This document shows positions 8,084 through 16,594 of a DNA stretch of 64,000 bases, one piece after another. The DNA comes from an uncultured Rhizobiaceae bacterium. GTDB lineage: Bacteria; Pseudomonadota; Alphaproteobacteria; Rhizobiales; Rhizobiaceae. The stretch's first letter is position 1. The number at the start of each line of letters is the position of its first letter. The position numbers were made by a program, and so were the translations under genes. The DNA lies in assembly GCA_951813045.1 (NCBI GenBank), contig CATOTF010000002.1:1550001-1614000 (forward strand). The letters run 5' to 3'. Under the pieces are notes generated by a model. That model had not been told where the DNA came from, ran no database searches, and saw only the letters and a list, made by a program, of their open reading frames with translations.

Positions 8084-8941
8084 TTAACTCGTTTTTCGTT
8101 CAAATTTGATGGGCGACATTCCTCCTATTGCTGAGTGTCTTCTGCGGCTGTTGTAAAAGCCGTTGATGTATTGGAACAGGGCGTCGGTTGCTTGCTGTCG
8201 TGTTTGCCATGTGCCGCGCCAGATGAGTTCGGCTTTGAGTGTTTTGAAGAACGTCTCGACCACGGCGTTGTCCCAGCAATTGCCTTTTCGGCTCATGGAC
8301 ACTTTAAACTTCAGTTCACGCATTCGTTTTTGATAATCATGAGAGCAGTATTGACTGCCACGGTCCGTATGATGAATGCAGCCCGGCGGTGGGTTTCGAA
8401 GGGCCAAAGCCCGGTTGAGAGCCTGCAATGCCAAGTCTTTCTTCAACCGGTTGCTGACAGCCCAACCCACCACACGGCGTGAATGTAGATCGATCATCAC
8501 TGCCAGATACAGCCAGCCCTCACGGGTCCAGATGTAGCTGATGTCACCTGCCCATTTCTGGTTGGGTTTATCCGCTTGGAAGTTCCGCCCCAGCAAGTTA
8601 GGCGCAATGTTGAAGCGGTGATTGCTATCGGTCGTAGCTTTGTATTTGCGTGTTCTGACCACTCGAATGCCGTTGTCGCGCATCAGGCGGCCAACACGGC
8701 GGTGACCAATAGCAAGGCCGGCTTCCTTCAACTCCTGCGTCATTCTCGGGCGACCATAACTGCCAAGGCTCAAGTGATGCTGTTCACGGATGTGCGCCAG
8801 AACCACCATGTCATCGCGCTGCCGTTGACTAACAGGGCGGTTGTGCCAGGCACGATAACCACGCGATGTAACATTCAGAATATGGCAAAGCCGATCCACC
8901 GGAACGTGTTTCCTGTGTTCTTCGACAAACGCAAATCTCAC
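8084..8941 (-). CDS. IS3-family transposase OrfB (copy 1)
   Basis: 285 aa integrase-core protein. An HTH_21-like segment (VPVDRLCHILNVTSRGYRAW, then HHLSLGSYGRPRMTQEL) precedes the DDE rve domain with GDISYIWTREGWLYLAVMIDL (first Asp), HHTDRGSQY (second Asp) and NAVVETFFKTLKAEL (Glu). It overlaps orfA by four bases in the -1 frame, so the active OrfAB is probably made by -1 frameshifting near the A-rich ATATTAAAGAAGG stretch at the end of orfA, as usual in the family. A GTG at 8941 would be its own start. Confidence 0.9.
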   Translation of the reverse strand: MRFAFVEEHRKHVPVDRLCHILNVTSRGYRAWHNRPVSQRQRDDMVVLAHIREQHHLSLGSYGRPRMTQELKEAGLAIGHRRVGRLMRDNGIRVVRTRKYKATTDSNHRFNIAPNLLGRNFQADKPNQKWAGDISYIWTREGWLYLAVMIDLHSRRVVGWAVSNRLKKDLALQALNRALALRNPPPGCIHHTDRGSQYCSHDYQKRMRELKFKVSMSRKGNCWDNAVVETFFKTLKAELIWRGTWQTRQQATDALFQYINGFYNSRRRHSAIGGMSPIKFERKTS

Positions 8942-9213
8942 TTGCTTTGACCCGCGAAGAACACTGTTGCCTTCTTTAATATCTCCCTCTCCTCCGTGAG
9001 GAGACGAACCTCTCTGCGAAGCCGCTCATTCTCTTTGGCCAGATCAATATCAACCGATGGTGGAAGGTCATCAGGCCGGGATTGTTGTATCCATTTCGAT
9101 AACGTCGAAAAGCCGACCCCCAAATCTGATGCCACTTGTTTCCGGGTAAGTCCGCTGGTCAGCGCAATACGCACCGCTTCACGCTTGAATTCGTCTGTGT
9201 GGCCTCGTGCCAT
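8938..9213 (-). CDS. IS3-family transposase OrfA (copy 1)
   Basis: 91 aa helix-turn-helix protein (EFKREAVRIALTSGLTRKQVASDLGVGFSTLSKWI) with a leucine-zipper-like C-terminal coil (LAKENERLRREVRLLTEEREILKKA). This is the normal OrfA that binds the IS ends and supplies the N-terminal part of the OrfAB transposase. It is predicted to be the same protein as the copy at 45975. Confidence 0.9.
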   Translation of the reverse strand: MARGHTDEFKREAVRIALTSGLTRKQVASDLGVGFSTLSKWIQQSRPDDLPPSVDIDLAKENERLRREVRLLTEEREILKKATVFFAGQSK

Positions 9214-9381
9214 AATAGTTCTCCTTGATGGGATTAATCCAATTCAAGGACACGGAACTAAACCGTGACAAGTCCAAGATCACGTTTGGCGCTTACGCTT
9301 TGTGGGCGTGAGGAGATATCGAGGGGTCTTATCACCAACTTGACTCTGCGTTCGATTGCACAATCCTAATGCTTTGGAAGT

Positions 9382-10395
9382 TCAGTCGTTGGCAGCACCA
9401 GCAAGCTGTGCTTCGAAGTGATGGCAGGCTACGGTTCGCAAGCTGGCCACAGGCTGCGTGAGAGGTTGGATCGTGCTGCAAGTACCGCTCGCAAGTGGAC
9501 AGCGCGGGTGATAATTGCAACCTGAAGGTGGCGACAATGGCGAGGGAACTTCTCCTTCGATGGTGTCGAAACGGACCAGTTCATCGTCATCCAACACAAG
9601 CTTGGGCACACTATCGAACAGAGCCGAAGTGTATGGGTGCGCAGGTGTGCCGAAGACTTGCGCCACCGGCCCCAATTCGGCGATCCGGCCCAGATACATG
9701 ACCGCCACCCGATCACTGACGTGTTGCACCACTGACAGATCATGGCTGATGAAAATGCTGGTCAGTTCCAGATCACGGGTCAGTTTCAGAAACAGATTGA
9801 TGATCTGCGCCTGAATGGACACGTCAAGCGAGGCTACAGGTTCATCACAGATCAACACATCGGGCTGCATGGCAAGCGCCCGGGCAATCGCGATCCGCTG
9901 GCGCTGGCCGCCCGAGAATTGGTGCGGATAGCGGTCGACCCAAACGGGATCGAGACCGACACGTTCGAACCATCCTGCCACATAGCGGCGGGCTTCCGGC
10001 TTTTTAGTTAGGCCGTGAGCGATGGGGCCTTCAGCGACGGTGTCGCCCACTTTCATGCGCGGGTCCAAGCTGGCGAATGGATCCTGGAAAATCGTTTGTA
10101 CGCGTGTTGTGACCTTGGTGCCGTTTTCCATCACCGGCGCGCCGTCGATTGTGATGGTGCCAGTCGTCGGTTGCAGGATGCCCGCAACCACGCGGCCCAG
10201 TGTGGATTTGCCGCAGCCGGACTCACCGACCAGTCCTAAAGTTTCGCCCTTGCGCACTGAAAGCGTGACATCAGACACCGCCCGGACCGAGCGCGTTTCG
10301 ACTTTGGCCCCCAGCTTGGCGGCGATCTTTTCACCGGTGGTCAGATTAGGTCCGAACAGGTGGCTGACATTGTCGATGGTCAAAAACGCGCTCAT
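9382..10395 (-). CDS. Oligopeptide-type ABC transporter ATP-binding protein (DppF/OppF-like)
   Basis: 337 aa from the ATG at 10395, which overlaps the upstream ATPase stop by four bases; the longer frame from 10440 lies inside that gene and is rejected. Walker A is GLVGESGCGKSTLGR, the ABC signature FSGGQRQRIAIARAL, and Walker B VLICDEPVASLDVS. The C-terminal oligopeptide-ATPase extension has the Cys pattern GCNYHPRCPLASGTC, seen in members that bind an Fe-S cluster. It forms the nucleotide-binding heterodimer with the adjacent ATPase and powers import of a peptide or similar ligand. Last gene of the operon. Confidence 0.92.
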   Translation of the reverse strand: MSAFLTIDNVSHLFGPNLTTGEKIAAKLGAKVETRSVRAVSDVTLSVRKGETLGLVGESGCGKSTLGRVVAGILQPTTGTITIDGAPVMENGTKVTTRVQTIFQDPFASLDPRMKVGDTVAEGPIAHGLTKKPEARRYVAGWFERVGLDPVWVDRYPHQFSGGQRQRIAIARALAMQPDVLICDEPVASLDVSIQAQIINLFLKLTRDLELTSIFISHDLSVVQHVSDRVAVMYLGRIAELGPVAQVFGTPAHPYTSALFDSVPKLVLDDDELVRFDTIEGEVPSPLSPPSGCNYHPRCPLASGTCSTIQPLTQPVASLRTVACHHFEAQLAGAAND

Positions 10396-11375
10396 GCCAA
10401 AACTTCCGCGTTTTTCTCCACAGGATGAAAGCAGCGCCATCCGCGACTTTCTTGCAGGGTGATCTGTGGTTTCACTTCACATCTGTCGGTGGAACGGTCG
10501 CAGCGCGGCGCGAACGGGCAGCCGGGCGGCAGGGACAACAGCGATGGCGTGGTGCCAGGGATTTGCGTCAGAGGCGTGCCGGGTTTCGCCGTTGCGGGCA
10601 AAGAGGCTATCAGACCGGCGGTATAGGGATGGCGTGGGTCGCGCAGCAGTGTGGCGGTTGGACCCTGTTCGACAATCCGGCCAGCGTACATCACCGCCAG
10701 TTTGCTGGCGAGGCTTGAGACCACCGCCAGATCATGGCTGATCCAGATCATCGCGGTCCCGGTCTCAGCCGCGAGGTCGCGCATCTGGAACAATATCTGC
10801 GCCTGAATTGAGACGTCCAGCGCTGTTGTCGGCTCATCCGCCACGATCACCGAGGGACGGTGCAGCAGCGCAATGGCAATCGCCACGCGCTGCCGCATGC
10901 CGCCGGAAAATTCGTGTGGATAGGCTCGCAACCGGACCGAGGCCGAGGGGATACCGACTTGGCTCAGCAGTTCTGTCGCCCGGGCATCGGCGGCACGGTG
11001 GCTGAGCTTTTCGTGTGCATCAATCGCCAATCGCACCTGTTGACCGACGGTCAACATCGGGTTTAGCGTTGCAATCGGATCCTGAAAGATCATCGAAATT
11101 TCGCGACCGCGACGGGTGCGCAGGTCCTTTTGCGACAGTGTTGTCAGCTCCGTACCGTTGAGTTTGACCGACCCTTCCACGATGCGCCCGGGTGCATCGA
11201 CCAGCCCCAACAGAGAAAAGCCGGTGACCGTTTTGCCCGACCCGCTTTCACCGACCAGTCCCATGATCTCGCCCTTTGCCAGATCGAATGTTACACTATC
11301 GACCGCCTTGACCACGCCCGCGCGGGTAAAGAATTGGGTGCTCAGATTTTTAACACTCAGGACAGGATCGGTCAT
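10392..11375 (-). CDS. Oligopeptide-type ABC transporter ATP-binding protein (DppD/OppD-like)
   Basis: 327 aa. Walker A GLVGESGSGKTVTGFS, signature FSGGMRQRVAIAIALL, Walker B VIVADEPTTALDVS, and a C-terminal oligopeptide extension with GCPFAPRCDRSTDRCEV. Its start overlaps the DppC stop by four bases and its stop overlaps the DppF start, so translation through the block is coupled. It pairs with the following ATPase. Confidence 0.93.
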   Translation of the reverse strand: MTDPVLSVKNLSTQFFTRAGVVKAVDSVTFDLAKGEIMGLVGESGSGKTVTGFSLLGLVDAPGRIVEGSVKLNGTELTTLSQKDLRTRRGREISMIFQDPIATLNPMLTVGQQVRLAIDAHEKLSHRAADARATELLSQVGIPSASVRLRAYPHEFSGGMRQRVAIAIALLHRPSVIVADEPTTALDVSIQAQILFQMRDLAAETGTAMIWISHDLAVVSSLASKLAVMYAGRIVEQGPTATLLRDPRHPYTAGLIASLPATAKPGTPLTQIPGTTPSLLSLPPGCPFAPRCDRSTDRCEVKPQITLQESRGWRCFHPVEKNAEVLA

Positions 11376-12253
11376 TTGCGCAGCCTTGGGTTGAACTGGT
11401 CACGCACTTGGTCGCCAACGATGTTGATGGCCACGATCAAAATGATCAGAGCCACACCGGGATAGACCGATATCCAGTAGCGCCCGCTCATCATATAGGG
11501 AAACCCGTTCGAGATCAGCATGCCGAGCGACGGTTCCGTGACCGGCAGGCCAAGGCCAAGAAAGCTGAGTGTGGCCTCAAGCGAGATCGAGTTGGCGATC
11601 TGTACGGTTGCAACCACTATCAGTGGCGGTGTGCAGTTGGGTAGAAGATGACGCATCACCACCAGCCGTCCGCTGAGTGGTGTCGCCAGAGCGGCCTCAA
11701 TATAGTCTTTGCCGCGTTCCGCTTTTGCCGCACCATAGGCGGTTCGGGCGAAATAGGCATATTGGGCGGCCACCAACGCGCCTATCAGCTGTGCTTTTCC
11801 CTGACCCAACAATGCTACGATTACTAGCGCCAACAGGATCGCGGGGAAGGACAATTGCAAATCGACCAGCCGCATGATCAACGCCTCGATCCGGCCCCCG
11901 ACATAGGCGGCCGTGATTCCCAGTGCCGTCCCAATGGTGAGCGAGACAAAGCCTGCCGCAAGGCCGATCTGAATGGAAATCCGCAGCCCGTAAAAGATGG
12001 CTGACAACAGGTCGCGCCCCTGCGGATCGGTGCCCAGAACATGTATATAACCGCCTGAGCCCACAAATCCCGGAGGGCGACGGCTGTCCATCAGCGACAG
12101 GTTCGCCAGATCATAGGGATTCTGCGGCGAAACAACTGCAGCGAAAAGCGCCAGAAGGATCAGCAGGACTACAACCACCAAGGCCAGCACCGAGATCTTG
12201 TTTTCCCGGAACTCCGCCCAGAAACGGCGCAGGGGAGTGCTATTATTGCTCAT
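11372..12253 (-). CDS. Oligopeptide-type ABC transporter permease (DppC-like)
   Basis: 293 aa inner-membrane protein. An N-terminal cytoplasmic segment and first TM (ISVLALVVVVLLILLALFAA) precede the periplasmic loop with LGTDPQGRDLLSAIFYGLRIS, the hallmark of the DppC/OppC N-terminal region. The BPD_transp_1 domain carries the EAA-type loop EAALATPLSGRLVVMRHLLPN. It overlaps both neighbours by four bases and forms the channel with the DppB-like protein. Confidence 0.92.
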   Translation of the reverse strand: MSNNSTPLRRFWAEFRENKISVLALVVVVLLILLALFAAVVSPQNPYDLANLSLMDSRRPPGFVGSGGYIHVLGTDPQGRDLLSAIFYGLRISIQIGLAAGFVSLTIGTALGITAAYVGGRIEALIMRLVDLQLSFPAILLALVIVALLGQGKAQLIGALVAAQYAYFARTAYGAAKAERGKDYIEAALATPLSGRLVVMRHLLPNCTPPLIVVATVQIANSISLEATLSFLGLGLPVTEPSLGMLISNGFPYMMSGRYWISVYPGVALIILIVAINIVGDQVRDQFNPRLRK

Positions 12254-13224
12254 TTCGACACCCCGTGGCGTATGCGGGGGTCGATCAGGGCAAACACCAG
12301 ATCAACTACGAAGTTAATGGTAACAAACAGAAACGCCACGAGGATCAGATATGCGACCATCACAGGGCGGTCGAGCACGCCGATGCTATCGATAATCAGT
12401 TTACCGACACCGGGCCATGAAAAGATTGTTTCTGTTACAACGGCGAAGGCTAGCGTCGATCCCAGTTCAAGCCCGAAAATCGTGATGATCGGAATGGAGA
12501 TGAGCTTGAGCAGATGGCGGCGCAGGATCGCGGTCTCTGACAGGCCTGCCGCGCGGGCAAATTTAATCGTGTCGGTCAACATGATTTCACGCGTGCCCGC
12601 ACGGGCAAGGCGGATCATCATTGCCAGTTTGAAAAGGGCCAGGTTAACGGCGGGTAACACGATGTGCGAAAGGCCATTGGGGGTGGGAAACGACCATGCG
12701 ACGCCCCATATTTCTGTTGTTTCACCGCGTCCACCGGCAGGCAACCAGCCAAGGTTGACGGCAAAGAACAGGATCAGGATAAGCCCGACCCAAAACGATG
12801 GCACCGAAAAGCCCAGCACTGACACGGCCATAATTGTCTTGGATATCCGGCTGTCTGGTCGGTAACCGGCGTAGATACCAAGGCTGACACCCAAAATTGT
12901 GGCGGCAATAACGGAGATGAGCACCAGTTCCAGTGTTGCGGGCAGACGCCCGCCAATGAGTTCCAGAACCGGAATATTGTAGACGAAAGAACGGCCCAGA
13001 TCACCCTGCAGCAGATTTGAAATGAAGATGAAATATTGCTCATATAACGGTCGGTCGAGGCCCAGACGCCGGATCGCTTCCTCACGGATATCCTGCGTGG
13101 CTTCTGGCGGAATCACAATGTCGATGGGATTGCCGATGGCATAGACGCCGCAAAAGACGATCACAGACATAACGGCCATGACCATGGCGGCCTGCAAAAA
13201 GCGCTGGATGATGAAGCCGAGCAT
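12250..13224 (-). CDS. Oligopeptide-type ABC transporter permease (DppB-like)
   Basis: 324 aa with the typical DppB start (MLGFIIQRFLQAAMVMAVMSVIVF) and the segment RLGLDRPLYEQYFIFISNLLQGDLGRSFVYNIPV. The EAA loop is FARAAGLSETAILRRHLLKLISIPIITIFG, and six TM segments are expected. It is the first permease gene after a 330-base gap that holds an inverted-repeat element, so its expression is probably lower than that of the upstream binding protein. Confidence 0.92.
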   Translation of the reverse strand: MLGFIIQRFLQAAMVMAVMSVIVFCGVYAIGNPIDIVIPPEATQDIREEAIRRLGLDRPLYEQYFIFISNLLQGDLGRSFVYNIPVLELIGGRLPATLELVLISVIAATILGVSLGIYAGYRPDSRISKTIMAVSVLGFSVPSFWVGLILILFFAVNLGWLPAGGRGETTEIWGVAWSFPTPNGLSHIVLPAVNLALFKLAMMIRLARAGTREIMLTDTIKFARAAGLSETAILRRHLLKLISIPIITIFGLELGSTLAFAVVTETIFSWPGVGKLIIDSIGVLDRPVMVAYLILVAFLFVTINFVVDLVFALIDPRIRHGVSK

Positions 13225-13232
13225 CAGCTCTC

Positions 13233-13496
13233 CCTAGTGGTTTGATTGATACAGATGGTACCCATAGATCGCCAAGCCCGGTTTCTGGGTAGGAGGGGTT
13301 TTGCAGGTGATGTGATCATCATCAAGATAGCCCGACGCCGCCAGAAGCCGGGATCGGCGACCCGAAGGGCGCATTTTTCAGGTCCACCGGCTGCGTTGCG
13401 CGATGTTTATGATGAAAATCACCGCACATCACGCGCCTTCCCGGTAGGCCTGAAAATGCGTCTATGGGTACCATCTGTATCAATCAATCCACTAGG
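13233..13496. repeat. 264-bp MITE-like element with 35-bp terminal inverted repeats
   Basis: The arms 13233-13267 and 13462-13496 are inverted copies of one another over 35 bases with a single mismatch (13241 against 13488); the inner 26 bases match perfectly and contain the palindrome GGTACC. Both outer ends carry CTAG. The interior holds no convincing gene, but has a second partial inverted pair (CGCATTTTTCAGG near 13370 and CCTGAAAATGCG at 13449-13460). It could be a non-autonomous mobile element, or a long mRNA hairpin that protects the binding-protein transcript and attenuates the permease genes. The other 65 bases of the 329-base gap show nothing else. Confidence 0.75.
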
Positions 13497-13553
13497 AGCA
13501 AAGCAAAGGCCGGGCGGCGTAGTTGCCGCCCGGCCTACTGTCATGTCACCCAA

Positions 13554-15140
13554 TCAGGACGCGGGTTTGATGAAGAACGCAAGGGTGTCTTCGTCGAAAC
13601 GCGGCACAAATTCCAGCGTGCCTGCCTTTGCGCCCCAGACAGTCTGAAGCTGCACGATGGAGATATAAGCCTTGTCTGCCATGACCTTTTCCATCGCTTT
13701 CTCGTAGGTTGCACGGCGCTCATCGGCGTCCATCATCCGGGCTCCGGTTTGCAACAGATTGTCCACATCGTCATTGCTGTATTCGATCCGGTTGTAGGCG
13801 CCCAGCTTGACGTCCGGGTTGTTGGAATGTGCAAGGCCGCCCAAAGTATAGGATGCCTCGCCAGTAAGCGTGCCCCAGCCATTCATGAACATCGAATAGT
13901 CAAGCCGTGCCTGTGCTGGAAAATATACGGTTTTTGAGATTGCATTCACGTTGGTCTTGATGCCTACCTGGGTCAGCATTTGGCCCAGGCCCTGACAAAT
14001 TGCACCATCGCCCGGCAGACGGTCCGCGGTACAGTAAAGATCAACCTGGAAACCATCCCCATAGCCCGCAGCAGCCAGCAGTTCCTTGGCTTTGGCCGGG
14101 TTGTATTCGGGCATTGGGATTTTCTCACTGGAACCAAAAAAGCCTGGAGGCATCATCTGGTTGGCTGGATTCCCCAGACCTTCCAGCACGATGTCCACCA
14201 TGGTTTTACGGTCGATGGCGTGATCGATAGCTTGGCGTACCCGCAAATCGCGGAACGGGTTTTCGGCCAGATCAGAGCCGTCGTTGGCCCGTACCAGCGG
14301 TGTTTTCTCTCGCTGGTCGAGTTGAAGATTCATAATATAGACACTGTCGCCTTTGACCGCATCAATGTTGGCATCGCGTTCAAGTGCCAGATAATCCACC
14401 GACGACACGTAGTTGATCACATCGACCTGACCTGCCTTTAATGCCGCCAGGCGCGAGCTGTCGTTGGGAATTTCCTTGCGGATAACGGTTTTCCAGGCAC
14501 TCATTCCGCGCCAATAATCGTCGTTCCGCTCCAGCACCAGATCACCTTTGGGCTCCCAGCTGACATATTTATACGGGCCCGTTCCAACGGTTGCTTTACC
14601 GGAATTGAAGCCTTCGGTGGCTGTTTCAGGCGTGGAATGGTCAGCTGCTGCCTCCGATGAGACGATAAACAGGCGAATGAAATCGTTTGGCAGCGTGGCT
14701 GCCTGGCCGTCTGTATGAATGTGCAGCGTGTGGGGATCGACAATGTCCACACCTGCTACGCGACGCACGTAGATCGCTGTGGTAGTGGGGCCGGTTACGA
14801 CCGGGATGCGCTCGATCGAAAACTTGACGTCTTCAGCGTCGAAGTCGGACCCATCATGAAATTTGACGCCTTTACGTAACTTGAATTCCCAGGTGTCCTC
14901 GTCCACTGGTTTCCAGCTTGTCGCGAGCCCCGGTTCAATCTGGAGATCGGTTCCCGACCAGACCAAGGTATCAAAGATATGCTTGGCCGCTTCCGCGTGC
15001 GGACCAAGTGCGGAGAAATGCGGATCCATTGATTCAGGTCCGCCGCGCACACCCATTGTCAACACCTGCGCCGATGCGGCCCCCGCCGCCGTCAGGCTCA
15101 GCGCTAACGCCAAAGGTGCAAGGAATTTTCCAAGTTTCAT
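13554..15140 (-). CDS. Family 5 extracellular solute-binding protein (peptide/nickel/opine type)
   Basis: 528 aa from the ATG at 15140, preceded by GGAAGGAAAAATC; the frame continues upstream to 15347 but lacks coding character there. A Sec signal peptide is clear (MKLGKFLAPLALALSLTAAG, cleavage after ASA). SBP_bac_5 features include MGVRGGPESMDPHFSALGPHAEAAKHIFDTL, WEFKLRKGVKFHDGSDFDAEDVKFSIER and FRDLRVRQAIDHAIDR. It captures a peptide-sized ligand in the periplasm for the DppBCDF-type importer encoded next on the same strand. It is divergent from the MarR/creatininase operon, suggesting that the imported compound is the substrate of that operon. Confidence 0.92.
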   Translation of the reverse strand: MKLGKFLAPLALALSLTAAGAASAQVLTMGVRGGPESMDPHFSALGPHAEAAKHIFDTLVWSGTDLQIEPGLATSWKPVDEDTWEFKLRKGVKFHDGSDFDAEDVKFSIERIPVVTGPTTTAIYVRRVAGVDIVDPHTLHIHTDGQAATLPNDFIRLFIVSSEAAADHSTPETATEGFNSGKATVGTGPYKYVSWEPKGDLVLERNDDYWRGMSAWKTVIRKEIPNDSSRLAALKAGQVDVINYVSSVDYLALERDANIDAVKGDSVYIMNLQLDQREKTPLVRANDGSDLAENPFRDLRVRQAIDHAIDRKTMVDIVLEGLGNPANQMMPPGFFGSSEKIPMPEYNPAKAKELLAAAGYGDGFQVDLYCTADRLPGDGAICQGLGQMLTQVGIKTNVNAISKTVYFPAQARLDYSMFMNGWGTLTGEASYTLGGLAHSNNPDVKLGAYNRIEYSNDDVDNLLQTGARMMDADERRATYEKAMEKVMADKAYISIVQLQTVWGAKAGTLEFVPRFDEDTLAFFIKPAS

Positions 15141-15255
15141 GATTTTTCCTTCCCGTTTTTGGAGGAGGTAGCATGCCTCATCCGTTTTGTTGTCAAACTT
15201 TTTGTCCCATTTGGAACTTGCTTTCGTAGAATGTGGCGAGATAGAGTGGCAGTCA

Positions 15256-15271
15256 AGTTCATTTTGGAACT
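15256..15271. promoter_or_regulatory. Candidate operator in the divergent regulator/binding-protein promoter region
   Basis: AGTTC and GAACT form an inverted repeat around a six-base spacer (ATTTTG). A related TTTGGAACT also occurs at about 15210-15218, in the same orientation as the right half. Both lie in the 160-base region between the divergent binding-protein and MarR-type genes, where an autoregulator would be expected to bind. This assignment is an inference from position and symmetry only. Confidence 0.35.
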
Positions 15272-15302
15272 CATATTGCAGAGCAGGGAGAATATCGAAA
15301 AA

Positions 15303-15881
15303 ATGTCGAGCCCGCAGATTGCCTATAATCAAGAGTTCGGCAGACATGAAACAGAAAAAAATCCCGACATGCTGTATGCCAAGTTGTGGGACAATCCTTG
15401 CCCATTCACGTTTAGGATCAACTATCTTGCGTTGCTCTACAACACGCCGCTTTATAGCTGGATACAGAACACTTACGGGCTCAAGCGCCCGGAATATGTG
15501 GTGCTGTATTCATTGGCCGTTGCCGATGGTGGCAGTGCGCGGGATGTCTCGCGCACTTCCGGCTTCCCCAAGAACACGCTCAGCCGCGCGATCAAACGGC
15601 TTGAGTTGATGGGATTGATTGAGACTCGCAGCAAAGCCCCCGGCGGCGGGCGCAAACAGGCATTGCGCCTCTCGAACGAAGGCTGGGCGCTAATTAACGA
15701 AACCCGCCCAACCTTTGAAGCGCAAGAAAAACGCATGCTGACAACGCTGTCAGACGGGGAACGGCAAATGCTGTCTGAACTGATGTCAAAAGTTGTAATC
15801 GCCGCGCAAGACTGGGCAGGTGAATTGCCACAGGAAGCAAGACCTGACGCAATCCACGAAAAGGAAGGGGAACCGCAATGA
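15303..15881 (+). CDS. MarR-family winged-helix transcriptional regulator
   Basis: 192 aa from the ATG at 15303 (AGGGAG lies 13-18 bases upstream); an upstream extension to 15159 is possible but crosses the likely promoter. The wHTH is evident: PEYVVLYSLAVADGGSARDVSRTS, GFPKNTLSRAIKRLELMGLIETRSK (recognition helix and wing start), and GGGRKQALRLSNEGWALI. MarR proteins act as dimers that usually repress neighbouring genes until a small ligand binds. It is the first gene of a six-gene operon and overlaps the creatininase-like start by four bases, so it probably controls both this operon and the divergent importer. Confidence 0.88.
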   Translation: MSSPQIAYNQEFGRHETEKNPDMLYAKLWDNPCPFTFRINYLALLYNTPLYSWIQNTYGLKRPEYVVLYSLAVADGGSARDVSRTSGFPKNTLSRAIKRLELMGLIETRSKAPGGGRKQALRLSNEGWALINETRPTFEAQEKRMLTTLSDGERQMLSELMSKVVIAAQDWAGELPQEARPDAIHEKEGEPQ

Positions 15882-16594
15882 AGGTCGCCGACATGAACTG
15901 GCGTGACATTGAGGCGGCTTCCGCCCGCGATGCGCGCTGTATCCTGCCCATCGGCTCAACTGAGCAGCACGCACAACTGTCACTGTGTGTGGATATGATC
16001 CTGGCCGAAAAAGTTGCCACCGATGCGGCAGAGCCACTGAATATCCCGGTCTTTCCGGTTATGCCCTTCGGGCTGGCCCCCTATTTCAACGCCTATCCCG
16101 GCACCATCTGCCTGCGTGTTGAAACGCTGATGGCGGTGATACGTGATGTGGTGGCATCGATGCGGCGGGCGGGGTTCCGACAGATCCTGATCGTGAACGG
16201 ACATGGCGGCAATAACCCGGTCGGAGCACTTGGGCAGGAATTGATGGCTGAATACAGCGATACATCCATCAAGTTCCACAACTGGTGGAACGCACCCGAG
16301 ACATGGGCAAAAATACAATCCATCGACACCAGCGGCTCCCACGCGAACTGGATGGAGAATTTCCCCTGGACACGGCTCGCTCATGCACCCGCACCAGAAG
16401 GTGAAAAGCCTGGTGTAGATATGGCCTTGATGAAAGCATCATCGCCGGCACAAGTGCTTGACCTTCTGGGCGACGGATCCTTCGGCGGACCGTGGCAGCG
16501 TCCGGATGCAGACATGCTGGCCATCTGGGAAATAGGTGTGGCCGAAACCCGTGCGGCACTGAAAGGCCCCTGGCCCGGTTCCGGCAATGGATGA
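15878..16594 (+). CDS. Creatininase-family amidohydrolase
   Basis: 238 aa. Metal-binding features of the family are present: LPIGSTEQHAQLSLCVDMILAE (Glu and His, then Asp) and LIVNGHGGNNPVG (His). Known members hydrolyse cyclic amides (creatinine) or act on intermediates in riboflavin/F420 or mycofactocin pathways. In canonical members the first motif ends HxPL-xTD; here it reads HAQLSLCVD, with the Asp retained. It overlaps the MarR stop by four bases and the next gene by eight. The neighbourhood (peptide-type importer, M20 peptidase, SDR) suggests opening of a cyclic amide or lactam; the substrate is unknown. Confidence 0.87.
   Translation: MKVADMNWRDIEAASARDARCILPIGSTEQHAQLSLCVDMILAEKVATDAAEPLNIPVFPVMPFGLAPYFNAYPGTICLRVETLMAVIRDVVASMRRAGFRQILIVNGHGGNNPVGALGQELMAEYSDTSIKFHNWWNAPETWAKIQSIDTSGSHANWMENFPWTRLAHAPAPEGEKPGVDMALMKASSPAQVLDLLGDGSFGGPWQRPDADMLAIWEIGVAETRAALKGPWPGSGNG

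Larger units (their letters stand above)
8046..9276 (-). mobile_element. IS3-family insertion sequence, copy 1 (1231 bp)
   Basis: Complete element with imperfect terminal inverted repeats starting TGGACTTGTC (plus-strand left end TGGACTTGTCCCG, right end CGTGACAAGTCCA). It contains orfA and orfB on the minus strand. The same 1231-base structure is found at 45912-47142 in the opposite orientation, with orfA and orfB predicting the same proteins. Flanking bases (ACAT left, AGAT right) show no clear target duplication. It lies between the carbamoyltransferase fragment and the peptide transporter operon. Confidence 0.9.

Noticed and set aside
8135-8482. 115-codon frame antisense to IS3 orfB (also at 46706-47053)
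   Set aside because: It is a shadow of the transposase in the opposite strand; it recurs only because the IS recurs.
8040-9290. Target-site duplication around the IS3 copies
   Set aside because: Neither 3-base nor 4-base flanks match at either copy, even after swapping flanks between the two copies.
13246-13647. 133-codon plus-strand frame across the MITE-like element and the end of the binding-protein gene
   Set aside because: It overlaps the real minus-strand gene and the inverted repeat, and has no domain-like composition.
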